8,533 nt of DNA from a bacterium (GCA_016200955.1 JACQDU010000488.1:1-8533); one strand, 5' to 3'. Positions 1 through 6,352 are shown, numbered from the stretch's first letter. The notes: generated by a model not told the origin, from the sequence alone. Numbers and translations are program-made.

Positions 1-57
1 GGCGATCTCGCTCCGGTTCGCGACGAGGACGCGCCGTATCGGCCTGGCTCGGGTCAC
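1..57 (-). CDS. liuD: Biotin carboxylase subunit of methylcrotonyl-CoA carboxylase (5' end only)
   Basis: Only the first 19 codons lie in the window. Reading minus from the GTG at 57-55 gives VTRARPIRRVLVANRSEIA, which matches the N-terminal strand and loop of biotin carboxylases (consensus VLVANRGEIA). The start overlaps the liuC stop as GTGA, and a GAGG lies about 10 nt upstream inside liuC, so translational coupling is likely. The family carboxylates biotin with ATP and bicarbonate. Placed after liuB and liuC, this should be the alpha subunit of methylcrotonyl-CoA carboxylase (liuD/mccA), the partner of the upstream carboxyltransferase. One oddity is Ser where the motif normally has Gly. 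An acetyl- or propionyl-CoA carboxylase alpha subunit is possible from so short a piece; the neighbours favour methylcrotonyl-CoA. Confidence 0.8.
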   Translation of the reverse strand, partial: MTRARPIRRVLVANRSEIA

Positions 58-851
58 TTCTTGGACGCCTCGGGGTGCCAAGAGGGCCTTCGCTTCTCGA
101 GGAAAGCAGAGATGCCTTCCTTCCCGTCGGGAGAGGAGCGCGCGCGCGCGATCCTCTTGCTCGTCTCGTCGTCGGTCCGCTCCTCGTCGGGAGAGCTCGA
201 GACGAAGCGCACGAGGTCCTTCGCCGCGCGGATCGCGTCGGGGCTGCTCGTCGCGAGCTGAGCGCACGTCTCCTTGACGGCGGCATCGAGCGCAAGGTCG
301 TCCTCGACGACCCGCGAGACGAGCCCGCACGCGAGTGCTCGCTCGGCGTCGAAGCGCTCTCCCAGCAAGAACAGCTCCCGCGCCCTCGCGGGGCCGACCT
401 TCGCGACCACGTGGGGCGAGATCACGGCCGGGATCAGGCCGAGCTTGACCTCGGAGAAGCCGAAGCTCGCCGTCTTCTTCGCGATCGCGAAGTCGCACGC
501 CGCGACGAGCCCGCACCCTCCCCCGAGCGCCGCTCCGTGCACGCGAGCGATCGTCGGCAGCCTCGAGCGCGCGAGCGAGCGCAGCATGCGCGCGAGGCCG
601 CGAGCGTCCTCCTGGTTCCTCCCTTCGTCGAAGGTCGCCGCGCGCTTCATCCACTCGAGGTCGGCTCCCGCGCTGAAGCTCTTCCCTCTCCCTCCGAGCA
701 CGAGCACGCGAACGCTCGCGTCCTTCTCGGCCTGCTCGAAGGCCGAGGAGAGGCCGCGGATGACTTCCTCGTCGAACGCGTTGTGGACGTCCGGGCGGTC
801 GATCCAGACCTCGGCGATCCCCCCAGAGACGCTCACGCTGACTTTCGGCAC
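54..851 (-). CDS. liuC: Methylglutaconyl-CoA hydratase (enoyl-CoA hydratase family)
   Basis: This 265-residue crotonase-fold enzyme should hydrate 3-methylglutaconyl-CoA to HMG-CoA, the leucine-pathway step after methylcrotonyl-CoA carboxylase. Oxyanion-hole loops are visible at SFSAGADLEWMKR (58-70) and HGAALGGGCGL (105-115). The second-loop Glu of classic crotonases is Gly114, which I recall as usual in bacterial LiuC. The catalytic Glu134 is kept in FGFSEVKLGLIPAVISP, also LiuC-like. I chose the GTG at 851 because GGAGG lies at 861-857, five bases upstream. A longer reading from TTG at 884 runs into the intergenic repeat and adds 11 residues that look unlike the family. The stop overlaps the liuD start. 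It lies 131 bp downstream of liuB and is probably co-transcribed with it. A general enoyl-CoA hydratase is the alternative. Confidence 0.88.
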   Translation of the reverse strand: MPKVSVSVSGGIAEVWIDRPDVHNAFDEEVIRGLSSAFEQAEKDASVRVLVLGGRGKSFSAGADLEWMKRAATFDEGRNQEDARGLARMLRSLARSRLPTIARVHGAALGGGCGLVAACDFAIAKKTASFGFSEVKLGLIPAVISPHVVAKVGPARARELFLLGERFDAERALACGLVSRVVEDDLALDAAVKETCAQLATSSPDAIRAAKDLVRFVSSSPDEERTDDETSKRIARARSSPDGKEGISAFLEKRRPSWHPEASKK

Positions 852-856
852 TCGAG

Positions 857-861
857 CCTCC
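857..861 (-). promoter_or_regulatory. Ribosome binding site of liuC
   Basis: GGAGG on the minus strand is followed by a 5-nt spacer and the GTG at 851-849. It decides the start of liuC against the upstream TTG at 884, which sits inside the repeat and has no such site. Confidence 0.65.
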
Positions 862-869
862 GTGTCGTT

Positions 870-982
870 AACGCGAAGACCCAAAGGCGCAAAGACGCCA
901 AGGGACCCCTCGTCGAAGATCGCTTGCCCCCTTCATTCGTTTGGTTTTCTCCGCGCCTTTGCGCCTTCACGCCTTTGCGTTC
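870..982. repeat. Inverted pair of AAGGCGCAAAG-type intergenic repeats
   Basis: The gap between liuB and liuC holds two copies of one motif in opposite orientation. The left copy (about 870-903) and the reverse complement of the right copy (about 948-982) match at 25 of 34 positions. They share a perfect 11-bp core, AAGGCGCAAAG, at 884-894 and as CTTTGCGCCTT at 957-967. Each copy is itself made of short A-rich/GCG units (AACGCAAAGGCG and the like). The spacer is about 45 bp. Similar purine-rich 'gcgcaaaggcgc' intergenic repeats are, from memory, common in high-GC environmental genomes. In an RNA the arms could pair into a long imperfect hairpin, so the element may stabilise the liuB 3' end or partly terminate transcription before liuC. 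It has no T-tract, so a classic intrinsic terminator is not supported. Confidence 0.7.
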
Positions 983-2593
983 TCACATCCTGAAGACGCC
1001 GAACCGCGGCTCGGGAATGGGCGCGTTGAGCGCCGCCGAGATCCCGAGCGCGAGGACGCGGCGCGTGTCCTTGGGGTCGATGACGCCGTCGTCCCAGAGG
1101 CGCGCGCTCGAGAAGAACGCGTTCCCCTCGGCCTCGTACTTCTCGAGCGTCGGGCGCATGAAGTCCTCCGCCTGCTTCGCGTCGAGGAGCGGCTTGCCCG
1201 CGGCCTTGAGCTGGTCCTGCTTCACCTGGAGCAGGACGAGCGCGGCCTGCTCTCCTCCCATGACGGAGATCCGCGCGTTCGGCCACATCCAGAGCTGGCG
1301 CGGCTGGTAAGCGCGGCCGCACATGCCGTAGTTGCCGGCGCCGTAGCTCCCTCCCACGATCACCGTGAGCTTCGGCACTCGCGCGGTCGCGACGGCGTGG
1401 ACCATCTTCGCGCCGTCCTTCGCGATCCCGCCGTGCTCGTACTTCTTTCCCACCATGTAGCCCGTGATGTTCTGCAGGAAGACGAGCGGCGTCCTGCGCG
1501 CGGCGCAGAGCTCGATGAAGTGAGTCGCCTTGAGCGCCGAGTCGCTGAACAGGACGCCGTTGTTCGCGATGATCCCGACGGGGTAGCCCCAGATCCGCGC
1601 GAACCCGGTCACGACGGTCGTCGCGTAGAGCGCCTTGAACTCGTGGAAGCGCGAGCCATCCACGATCCGCGCCATGACCTCGCGCACGTCGTAGGGCTTG
1701 CGCGTGCTCGTCGGGATCGCGCCGTAGATCTCCTCCGCGGGGTAGAGAGGCTCCTCGACCGGCGCGACCTCCCAGGGCACGTTCTTCGTGGGAGCGAGCG
1801 TGGAGACCACGTCGCGCGCGAGCTCGAGCGCGTGAGCGTCGTCGTCGGCCATGTGGTCGGTGACGCCCGAGATCTTGCAGTGGACGGCGGCGCCGCCGAG
1901 CTCCTCGGCCGTCACGTCCTCTCCCGTCGCCGCCTTCACGAGAGGAGGCCCGCCGAGGAAGATCGTGCCCTGGTTCTTGACGATGATCGCCTCGTCCGCC
2001 ATGGCCGGGACGTAAGCGCCGCCCGCGGTGCACGAGCCGAGGACCACCGCGATCTGCGGGATCCCCTCGGACGACATGACCGCCTCGTTGTAGAAGATCC
2101 GGCCGAAGTGGTCGCGGTCGGGAAAGACATCGGCTTGCAGCGGAAGGAAGGCTCCGCCGGAGTCCACGAGGTAGATGCACGGGAGACGGTTCTCGCGCGC
2201 GATCTCCTGCGCTCGGAGATGCTTCTTCACCGTGAGCGGGTAGTAGGTCCCGCCCTTCACGGTCGCGTCGTTCGCGACGATCACGCACTCGCGGCCGCGC
2301 ACGGGGCCGATCCCGGTCACGATCCCGGCCGAGGGAGCGTCGCCGTCGTAGAGGCCGTGAGCGGCGAGCGGCGAGAATTCGAGGAAGGGCGCTCCCTCGT
2401 CGAGGAGGCGGCGGACGCGCTCGCGGACGAAGACCTTCCCGCGCGCCTCGTGCTTCTTCCGCGCCTCCGGGCCGCCGCCCTCCGAGACCTGCTCGAGCTT
2501 CGTCCGGAGCTCGGCCACGAGAGCGCGCATCGCCCGGTCGTTCTCCTTGAACTCGGGCGAGCTCGTGTCGAGCCTGGTCGCGATCGGCTCCAC
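983..2593 (-). CDS. liuB: Methylcrotonyl-CoA carboxylase, carboxyltransferase (beta) subunit
   Basis: This subunit moves CO2 from carboxybiotin to 3-methylcrotonyl-CoA in leucine degradation and works in complex with the biotin-carboxylase subunit encoded downstream. At 536 residues it has the usual length. Family signatures are clear: TRLDTSSPEF near 7-15, YLVDSGGAFLPLQ (141-153), FYNEAVMSSEGIPQIAVVLG (167-186), SCTAGGAYVPAM (187-198) with the first oxyanion Gly-Gly, NGVLFSDSALKATHFIELC (345-363), VFLQNITGYMVG (371-382) and GGSYGAGNYGMCGRAY (414-429) with the second. The last motifs favour methylcrotonyl- over propionyl-CoA carboxylase. I chose the GTG at 2593 because GAGGAG lies 4 nt upstream and the product then starts where the family does. 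A reading frame open to 2743 would overlap the divergent kinase start and adds a low-complexity leader. It is the first gene of this operon in the window. Confidence 0.93.
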   Translation of the reverse strand: MEPIATRLDTSSPEFKENDRAMRALVAELRTKLEQVSEGGGPEARKKHEARGKVFVRERVRRLLDEGAPFLEFSPLAAHGLYDGDAPSAGIVTGIGPVRGRECVIVANDATVKGGTYYPLTVKKHLRAQEIARENRLPCIYLVDSGGAFLPLQADVFPDRDHFGRIFYNEAVMSSEGIPQIAVVLGSCTAGGAYVPAMADEAIIVKNQGTIFLGGPPLVKAATGEDVTAEELGGAAVHCKISGVTDHMADDDAHALELARDVVSTLAPTKNVPWEVAPVEEPLYPAEEIYGAIPTSTRKPYDVREVMARIVDGSRFHEFKALYATTVVTGFARIWGYPVGIIANNGVLFSDSALKATHFIELCAARRTPLVFLQNITGYMVGKKYEHGGIAKDGAKMVHAVATARVPKLTVIVGGSYGAGNYGMCGRAYQPRQLWMWPNARISVMGGEQAALVLLQVKQDQLKAAGKPLLDAKQAEDFMRPTLEKYEAEGNAFFSSARLWDDGVIDPKDTRRVLALGISAALNAPIPEPRFGVFRM

Positions 2594-2597
2594 CGGT

Positions 2598-2616
2598 CTC
2601 CTCGGCCGAGATTCTA
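2598..2616 (-). promoter_or_regulatory. Candidate -10 box and ribosome site of the liu operon
   Basis: On the minus strand TAGAAT (2616-2611) matches five of six bases of the TATAAT consensus. It precedes the GAGGAG ribosome site (2603-2598) of liuB. No good -35 box is visible 16-18 bp upstream, so the promoter is only a candidate and the leader would be very short. The ribosome site is the stronger part and fixes the GTG start at 2593. Confidence 0.35.
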
Positions 2617-2641
2617 CGAAAGAAGCCGCCCGAAGACGTTC

Positions 2642-2707
2642 CCCTGCCCTTCCCATTGCCCAGGGACGTCGGGCAAGGGCAAGGGCAGGGCAAGAGCAAG
2701 GGCAGGG
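2642..2707. repeat. Hairpin-forming inverted repeat with G-quadruplex motifs on both strands
   Basis: In the 148-bp region between divergent liuB and the kinase, the arm at 2642-2661 is the reverse complement of 2671-2690 at 18 of 20 positions, around a 9-nt loop that contains the palindrome GACGTC (2665-2670). A second direct copy of the right arm follows at 2688-2707 with one mismatch, overlapping the first by 3 nt. The plus-strand arm has four GGG runs with loops CAA, CAA and CA. The minus-strand arm has four GGG runs with loops CAAT, AA and CA. Both fit the canonical G3 quadruplex pattern. The element lies 35-100 bp upstream of the kinase ATG and 49-114 bp upstream of the liuB GTG, so it could affect either promoter. 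It may instead be a copy of a dispersed intergenic repeat. Confidence 0.75.
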
Positions 2708-2741
2708 AGCGGCGCGGCGCCCGACGTGCCACAGTGAGGCC

Positions 2742-4493
2742 ATGAAGCTCGGGCCCTACGAGGTCCAGGAGGAGATCGGACGCGGCGGCATGGGGACCGT
2801 CTACCGCGCGCGCTCGCCCGACGGGCGAGACCTGGCCGTGAAGGTCCTCGCGTTCGCCCCGACCGCCACCGAGGTGGCTCGCTTCGAGCGCGAGCGGCGC
2901 CTCCTCGACACGCTCGGCGCAGCGGAGGGGTTCGTGCCGCTCCTCGATGCGGGCGTCTCGGCTCAGGGTCCTTACCTCGTCATGCCGTTCCTCGCGGGAG
3001 GGACGCTCCGCGACCGCCTCCGGCGCGGGCCGATCCCCGTGAACGGGACGCTCGCGCTCGCGCGCTCGCTCGCCTCCGCTCTCGGGAAGGCTCACGCGCG
3101 CGGGATCGTCCACCGCGACCTGAAGCCCGAGAACGTCCTCTACGATGAGGAGGAGCGCCCGTTCGTCGCCGACCTCGGCCTCGCGAAGCACTTCCGCCAC
3201 GACGTCCCCGGCGCCAGCCGGAGCGCCGCGCTCACGGGAGAGGGGCTGATCGCCGGCACGCTCGGGTACATGGCTCCCGAGCAGCTCAACGACGCGGCGA
3301 AGGCGACTCCCGCGAGCGACGTCTTCTCCCTGGGCGCGATCCTCTACGAGTGCCTCGCCGGGCGGCCCGCATTCTCGGGGGCCGGGCTCATGAGCTTCGT
3401 CACGCACATCCGGAGCTCGAGCTACGAGCCGCTCGCCCGCCTGCGCGCGGAGACGCCGGAGTGGCTCTCCCGCGTCGTCGCCCGGGCCCTCGCGTGGAAC
3501 CCGCGCGAGCGCTACGAGGACGGCTCGGAGCTCGCGCTCGCGCTCGCCGGAGGAGACCTGCGGCCCGCGCGCCGGCGCGCGGCCCTCGTCGCGGGAGCGC
3601 TCGGGCTCGGGGCGGGCGCGCTCGCCGCGGGTCTTGCTTTCATGCAAGAGAGCAAGGACGCCTCGCCGCGCCCCGTGCCGGCTCCGGCATCGGCGGACGG
3701 CGCGCCGGTCTCCGACGCCGACCGCGCGCTCGCCCAGCGGCTCGCCGAGAGCGCCGTGGTCTCACAGAGAGCCGGCAGGCTCGACGAGGCGCTCGACCTC
3801 GCGTCCCGGGCGATCGCTCTCGACCCGGGCCGCGCGCGGATCTGGAGCGTCCGTGCGAGCATCGACCTCGACAGGAGTCGCTACGACTCTGCGCTCGCGG
3901 ACGCGACCCGCGCGATCGAGCTCGATCCCAAGCTCGCGCCGGCCTGGGGCAACCGGAGCGCGGCCCGGAACCAGAGGGGCGATCACGTGGGCGCCCTCGC
4001 GGACGCGACCCGCGCGATCGAGCTCGATCCGGGCATGGCTCCCGGCTGGGTGAACAGGGGCTCGGCCGCCTTCGACCTCGGGAAGCAGGAGGAGGCGATC
4101 TCGGACTTCACCCGCGCGATCGAGCTCCAGCCCAGGCTCGCGCGGGCCTGGTACAACCGGGGCCGCGCGCGGCACTATTCGGGCGCGCTCGACGAAGCGG
4201 TGGCCGACTTCGACCGCGCGATCGAGCTCGACGCGCGTTCCGCGAGCTTCTGGGCCCAGCGCGGGAACACGAGGTTCGAGGCGGGCGACCTCCCGGGAGC
4301 CGAGACGGACCTGAACCGCGCTCTCGAGCTGGACCCGAAGTACACGTTCGCGCTCAAGGGGCGCCTCCTCGTCCGCGTCAACAGGGGAGACGAGGCGGGA
4401 GCTCGACTCGACCTCCGGGAGATCGAGCGCCAGGACCCGAAGGACCCGGACATCCCGAACATGCGCGCCGCGATCAGGCAGGCGTTCGAGTAG
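2742..4493 (+). CDS. Membrane Ser/Thr protein kinase with C-terminal TPR domain
   Basis: This 583-residue Hanks-type kinase should phosphorylate Ser/Thr on unknown partners. The kinase domain (about 4-270) shows the glycine loop GRGGMGTVY (13-21), Lys34 in AVKVL, the catalytic loop HRDLKPEN (124-131), the Mg-binding motif as DLG (144-146, not the common DFG), and GTLGYMAPEQ (172-181). Its activation loop is Ser/Thr-rich. A hydrophobic segment at about 279-300 follows an Arg-rich stretch, so the kinase should face the cytoplasm and the TPR part the periplasm or outside. Residues about 330-583 form roughly six 34-residue TPRs with A-I-E-L-D-P endings, likely a protein-binding platform. I chose the ATG at 2742 because the kinase fold starts right after it; GAGG lies 2 nt upstream, an unusually short spacing. 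An upstream extension in frame is low-complexity. It overlaps the convergent SDR remnant by 20 bp. Confidence 0.93.
   Translation: MKLGPYEVQEEIGRGGMGTVYRARSPDGRDLAVKVLAFAPTATEVARFERERRLLDTLGAAEGFVPLLDAGVSAQGPYLVMPFLAGGTLRDRLRRGPIPVNGTLALARSLASALGKAHARGIVHRDLKPENVLYDEEERPFVADLGLAKHFRHDVPGASRSAALTGEGLIAGTLGYMAPEQLNDAAKATPASDVFSLGAILYECLAGRPAFSGAGLMSFVTHIRSSSYEPLARLRAETPEWLSRVVARALAWNPRERYEDGSELALALAGGDLRPARRRAALVAGALGLGAGALAAGLAFMQESKDASPRPVPAPASADGAPVSDADRALAQRLAESAVVSQRAGRLDEALDLASRAIALDPGRARIWSVRASIDLDRSRYDSALADATRAIELDPKLAPAWGNRSAARNQRGDHVGALADATRAIELDPGMAPGWVNRGSAAFDLGKQEEAISDFTRAIELQPRLARAWYNRGRARHYSGALDEAVADFDRAIELDARSASFWAQRGNTRFEAGDLPGAETDLNRALELDPKYTFALKGRLLVRVNRGDEAGARLDLREIERQDPKDPDIPNMRAAIRQAFE
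3894..4030 (+). repeat. Near-identical TPR repeat units inside the kinase gene
   Basis: Two stretches, 3894-3928 and 3996-4030, are identical over 35 bp and lie exactly 102 bp (34 codons, one TPR) apart. Both encode the end of a TPR helix pair, LADATRAIELDP. The flanking codons differ. The identity at third codon positions suggests recent duplication or gene conversion between TPR units. Confidence 0.7.
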
Positions 4494-4968
4494 CCCCGCG
4501 CTTCGCGGCGCGCACGGTCTCTTCCAGGGAGACCCTGGGCAGGTAGCCGAGCTCGTCCTTCGCGCGCTCGCCCGAGAGGACGAGCGGGTATCTCAGGAAG
4601 TCGACGTGGGCCGAGTCGAAGGGGAAGATCCCGGCCTTGTTGAGGAGCCACGCGGCGCCGGGAGCGAGCACGTGCGGGATCGGGAGCGGAGTGCGCTCGA
4701 GCGCTCGCAGGACGGTCGAGAGAGGGACGGCTCCCGGGCCCGGGAGGTTGTAGATCCCCGACTGCCGCGCCTCGAGCGCGAGGACGATCGCGTTCACGAC
4801 GTCATCTTCGTGGACGAGGTCGAGCATCGGGTCGAACCCGAGGAGCGTGGGCACGGGAGAGGCGTTCACGTACTCGACGAACGGCGAGCTCACGTGAGCG
4901 CCGACTATGTGAGCGGGCCGCAGGAGCACCGTCGTCGTCTCGGGCCGGCGGTAGAGCCAGGCCTGCAC
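4474..4968 (-). pseudogene. C-terminal fragment of an extended-SDR epimerase/dehydratase
   Basis: This frame holds the C-terminal half of an NAD-dependent epimerase/dehydratase (extended SDR). TVLLRPAHIVG (about 13-23) is the usual LRP strand, followed by DLVHEDDVVNAI (50-61), which matches the VHVDDVA-type motif, and YNLPGPGAVPLSTVLRAL further on. It is offset by one base from the N-terminal half at 4802-5374. The join falls near 4966-4970, where HAAK of the first half is followed at once by QAWLYRRPE in the other frame. Normal members have about 45-55 residues between these points, including the Ser and the YxxxK active site. A GTG at 4968 could restart translation, giving 164 residues with neither the Rossmann nucleotide-binding half nor a catalytic site. 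The 3' end overlaps the kinase gene tail to tail by 20 bp. A deletion during assembly is the alternative to a true pseudogene. Confidence 0.75.
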
Positions 4969-5374
4969 ACTTCGCCGCGTGCTCGAGGAGGCGCATCGTC
5001 CCGATCACGTTCGTCCGGTAGCGCTCGTGCGTGCTCGCTCGCGGGTCGTCGCGGAAGGCGACGTGCACGAGAGCGTCGGGCTTCTCGAGCTTGAAGACGT
5101 CCTCGCAGGTCCGCTTGTCGTAGGGAGTGACGTAGAGCTTGCCGCGCGAGCCCGCTCCGCCGCCCGAGCGCTCGACCTGGTCGACTCCCAGGACTAGGAA
5201 CCGCTCGGGGAGAGCTCGCGTGACGAAGGAGCCGAAGCCGCCCGCCGCTCCCGCGACGAGGACCTTGCGCGCCGGAGCCGAGGCGGGCTCCCAGCCGTGG
5301 ATCGCCTCGAGCCGGTCGTGCGACTCGGCGCGGTGGCGAGCGGACTCGTCGGCCTCGGGACGAGGGTCGCTCAC
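4802..5374 (-). pseudogene. N-terminal fragment of an extended-SDR epimerase/dehydratase (frameshifted)
   Basis: The GTG at 5374 overlaps the acyltransferase stop as GTGA, so the two genes form an operon. After a polar leader of about 35 residues comes the Rossmann core: KVLVAGAAGGFGSF (37-50) with the GxxGxxG dinucleotide loop, Asp65 at the end of the second strand (LGVDQVE), DALVHVAF (100-107), and NVIGTMRLLEHAAK (122-135), a typical extended-SDR helix. From residue 136 the frame departs from the family and runs as Arg/Ala-rich shadow sequence to a stop at 4802 (190 residues). The family sequence resumes in another frame at about 4965. The missing piece would carry the YxxxK catalytic pair, so neither half should be an active enzyme. 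The natural substrate is unknown; its acyltransferase neighbour suggests a lipid or lipid-linked one. Confidence 0.75.
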
Positions 5375-6240
5375 GTGAAGATCCCGGTGCGCTGCTCGAG
5401 GCCGAGCCGGACGAGGCCCTGGACCTTCGCGCGGATGAGCTCGGCCTTGTGGCGCGCCTCGTCTTCCGGCTCCTCCGGCTCTCCCGCGAGGACGACCGGG
5501 TCGTCCACGTAGATCGAGACCTTCGTCGGGAGAGGGAGCGCTCCGAGCGGGCCGAGCCAGGGGAAGAACGGCGTGATCGGGAGAGACGGGAGGCCGAGCG
5601 GCTTCGCGATCGGGCGAGCGTCCCAGATCCCGGGCATGGCTTCCTCGGCTCCCACGATCCCGATCGGGACGACGGGAGTCCCCGTCGCGACCGCGAGACG
5701 GACGAAGCCGCTCCCGAACTCGCGGAGCTTGTATCTCTCCCAGATCGTCTTCGAGATCCCGCGGACGCCTTCGGGGAAGACCATGATCGCCTCGCCCGCC
5801 TCGAGGAGGCGGCGGCAGTTCTCCGGGTCTCCCAGGACGTGCCCGAGCCGGGCGACGAGCGCCGAGAGGAAGGGCGTGTTCGTGATGAACCTCTCGCCCA
5901 TCCCGCGCGCAAGGCGCGGAGGCTCCTTGTCGAGGAGGCACGCGAGCGTGAGGAGGAACCCGTCCCACGCGACCTGCCCGCCGTGGTTCCCGATGAGGAG
6001 GACGCGCCCGTCCGGGATCTTCTCGAGGCCGTGGGCCTCGACCCGGAACCAGTGGCGGTAGAGCCACGCTCCGATCGAGTAGAAGGCGGCCGCGTCGCGC
6101 GGCGAGAAGCCCCACGGGTCGTAGCCGAAGGCGTTCAGGCGCGCCGGCACGCGCGAGAGGCGCTCCTCGACCATGGGATCGACGAAGCGGCGGCGGAGCC
6201 GCTTCCTCAAAGCATCGACCATGCTCCAGTAAGAGACCAA
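5371..6240 (-). CDS. Phospholipid/glycerol acyltransferase family protein
   Basis: This PlsC-like acyltransferase likely transfers a fatty acyl chain to a lysophospholipid, glycerolipid or related acceptor at the inner face of the membrane. Motif I is GNHGGQVAWDG (84-94) with His86 and Asp93. The six residues between them differ from the HxxxxD of classic PlsC but fit the MGAT-like branch. Motif III is FPEGVRG (155-161), and VVPIGIVGAEE (190-200) is the proline-containing last motif. A basic N-terminus (LRKRLRRRF) may touch the membrane; no signal peptide is seen. The start is uncertain: TTG at 6240 has GGAG 6 nt upstream, ATG at 6222 has a poorly spaced GGAG, and GTG at 6279 lies inside the candidate promoter. 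Its stop overlaps the SDR start. From memory, a similar SDR-acyltransferase pair exists in mycobacteria (Rv0501-Rv0502). Confidence 0.85.
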   Translation of the reverse strand: MVSYWSMVDALRKRLRRRFVDPMVEERLSRVPARLNAFGYDPWGFSPRDAAAFYSIGAWLYRHWFRVEAHGLEKIPDGRVLLIGNHGGQVAWDGFLLTLACLLDKEPPRLARGMGERFITNTPFLSALVARLGHVLGDPENCRRLLEAGEAIMVFPEGVRGISKTIWERYKLREFGSGFVRLAVATGTPVVPIGIVGAEEAMPGIWDARPIAKPLGLPSLPITPFFPWLGPLGALPLPTKVSIYVDDPVVLAGEPEEPEDEARHKAELIRAKVQGLVRLGLEQRTGIFT

Positions 6241-6259
6241 GCCCGACTCCGAGGGGCCC

Positions 6260-6289
6260 CTTGTACGGGCGCCGGTCACGCGGCGTCAA
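6260..6289 (-). promoter_or_regulatory. Candidate sigma-70-type promoter of the acyltransferase-SDR operon
   Basis: On the minus strand TTGACG (6289-6284, five of six bases of TTGACA) is followed after 18 bp by TACAAG (6265-6260, four of six of TATAAT). Transcription would start near 6253, just upstream of the TTG at 6240 and ATG at 6222 but past the GTG at 6279. The match is by eye only. Confidence 0.35.
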
Positions 6290-6305
6290 GCCTGAGCCGA
6301 GGGCT

Positions 6306-6352
6306 TTGCTCTCCCGGAGAGCTTTTCGTAGAGTGCGGACGCTCCGCGGGAG
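6306..6352 (+). promoter_or_regulatory. Candidate promoter with palindromic operator before the FHA gene
   Basis: A perfect inverted repeat, GCTCTC-CCG-GAGAGC (6308-6322), is followed by TTTT. It lies between a weak -35 (TTGCTC, 6306-6311) and a -10-like TAGAGT (6329-6334) 17 bp apart. A second small hairpin, GCGGA-CGC-TCCGC, is at 6335-6347, and GGGAG (6348-6352) is the ribosome site 8 nt before the ATG. The palindrome may be an operator or, with its T run, a short terminator or attenuator. The ribosome site is the safest part. Confidence 0.3.

Noticed and set aside
941..2737. A 598-codon plus-strand open frame antisense to liuB
   Set aside because: The product is Arg/Asp/His/Val-rich and without motifs. 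The opposite strand encodes a full-length carboxyltransferase.
2547..2741. A 65-codon N-terminal extension of the kinase
   Set aside because: It runs through the G-quadruplex repeat and into the liuB start. The kinase fold begins directly after the ATG at 2742.
2594..2743. A 50-codon N-terminal extension of liuB
   Set aside because: It encodes a Cys/Pro/Arg/Ala-rich leader through the same repeat. GAGGAG and family length point to the GTG at 2593.
933..3647. A 904-codon minus-strand open frame covering liuB and the kinase gene
   Set aside because: It is a high-GC shadow: an Arg/Gly/Ala-rich product with no family motifs, while other frames over the same bases carry clear enzyme and kinase signatures.
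5375..6289. Extension of the SDR N-terminal frame upstream of 5374
   Set aside because: It is the shadow of the acyltransferase in another frame. The GTGA overlap at 5371-5374 gives a natural start.
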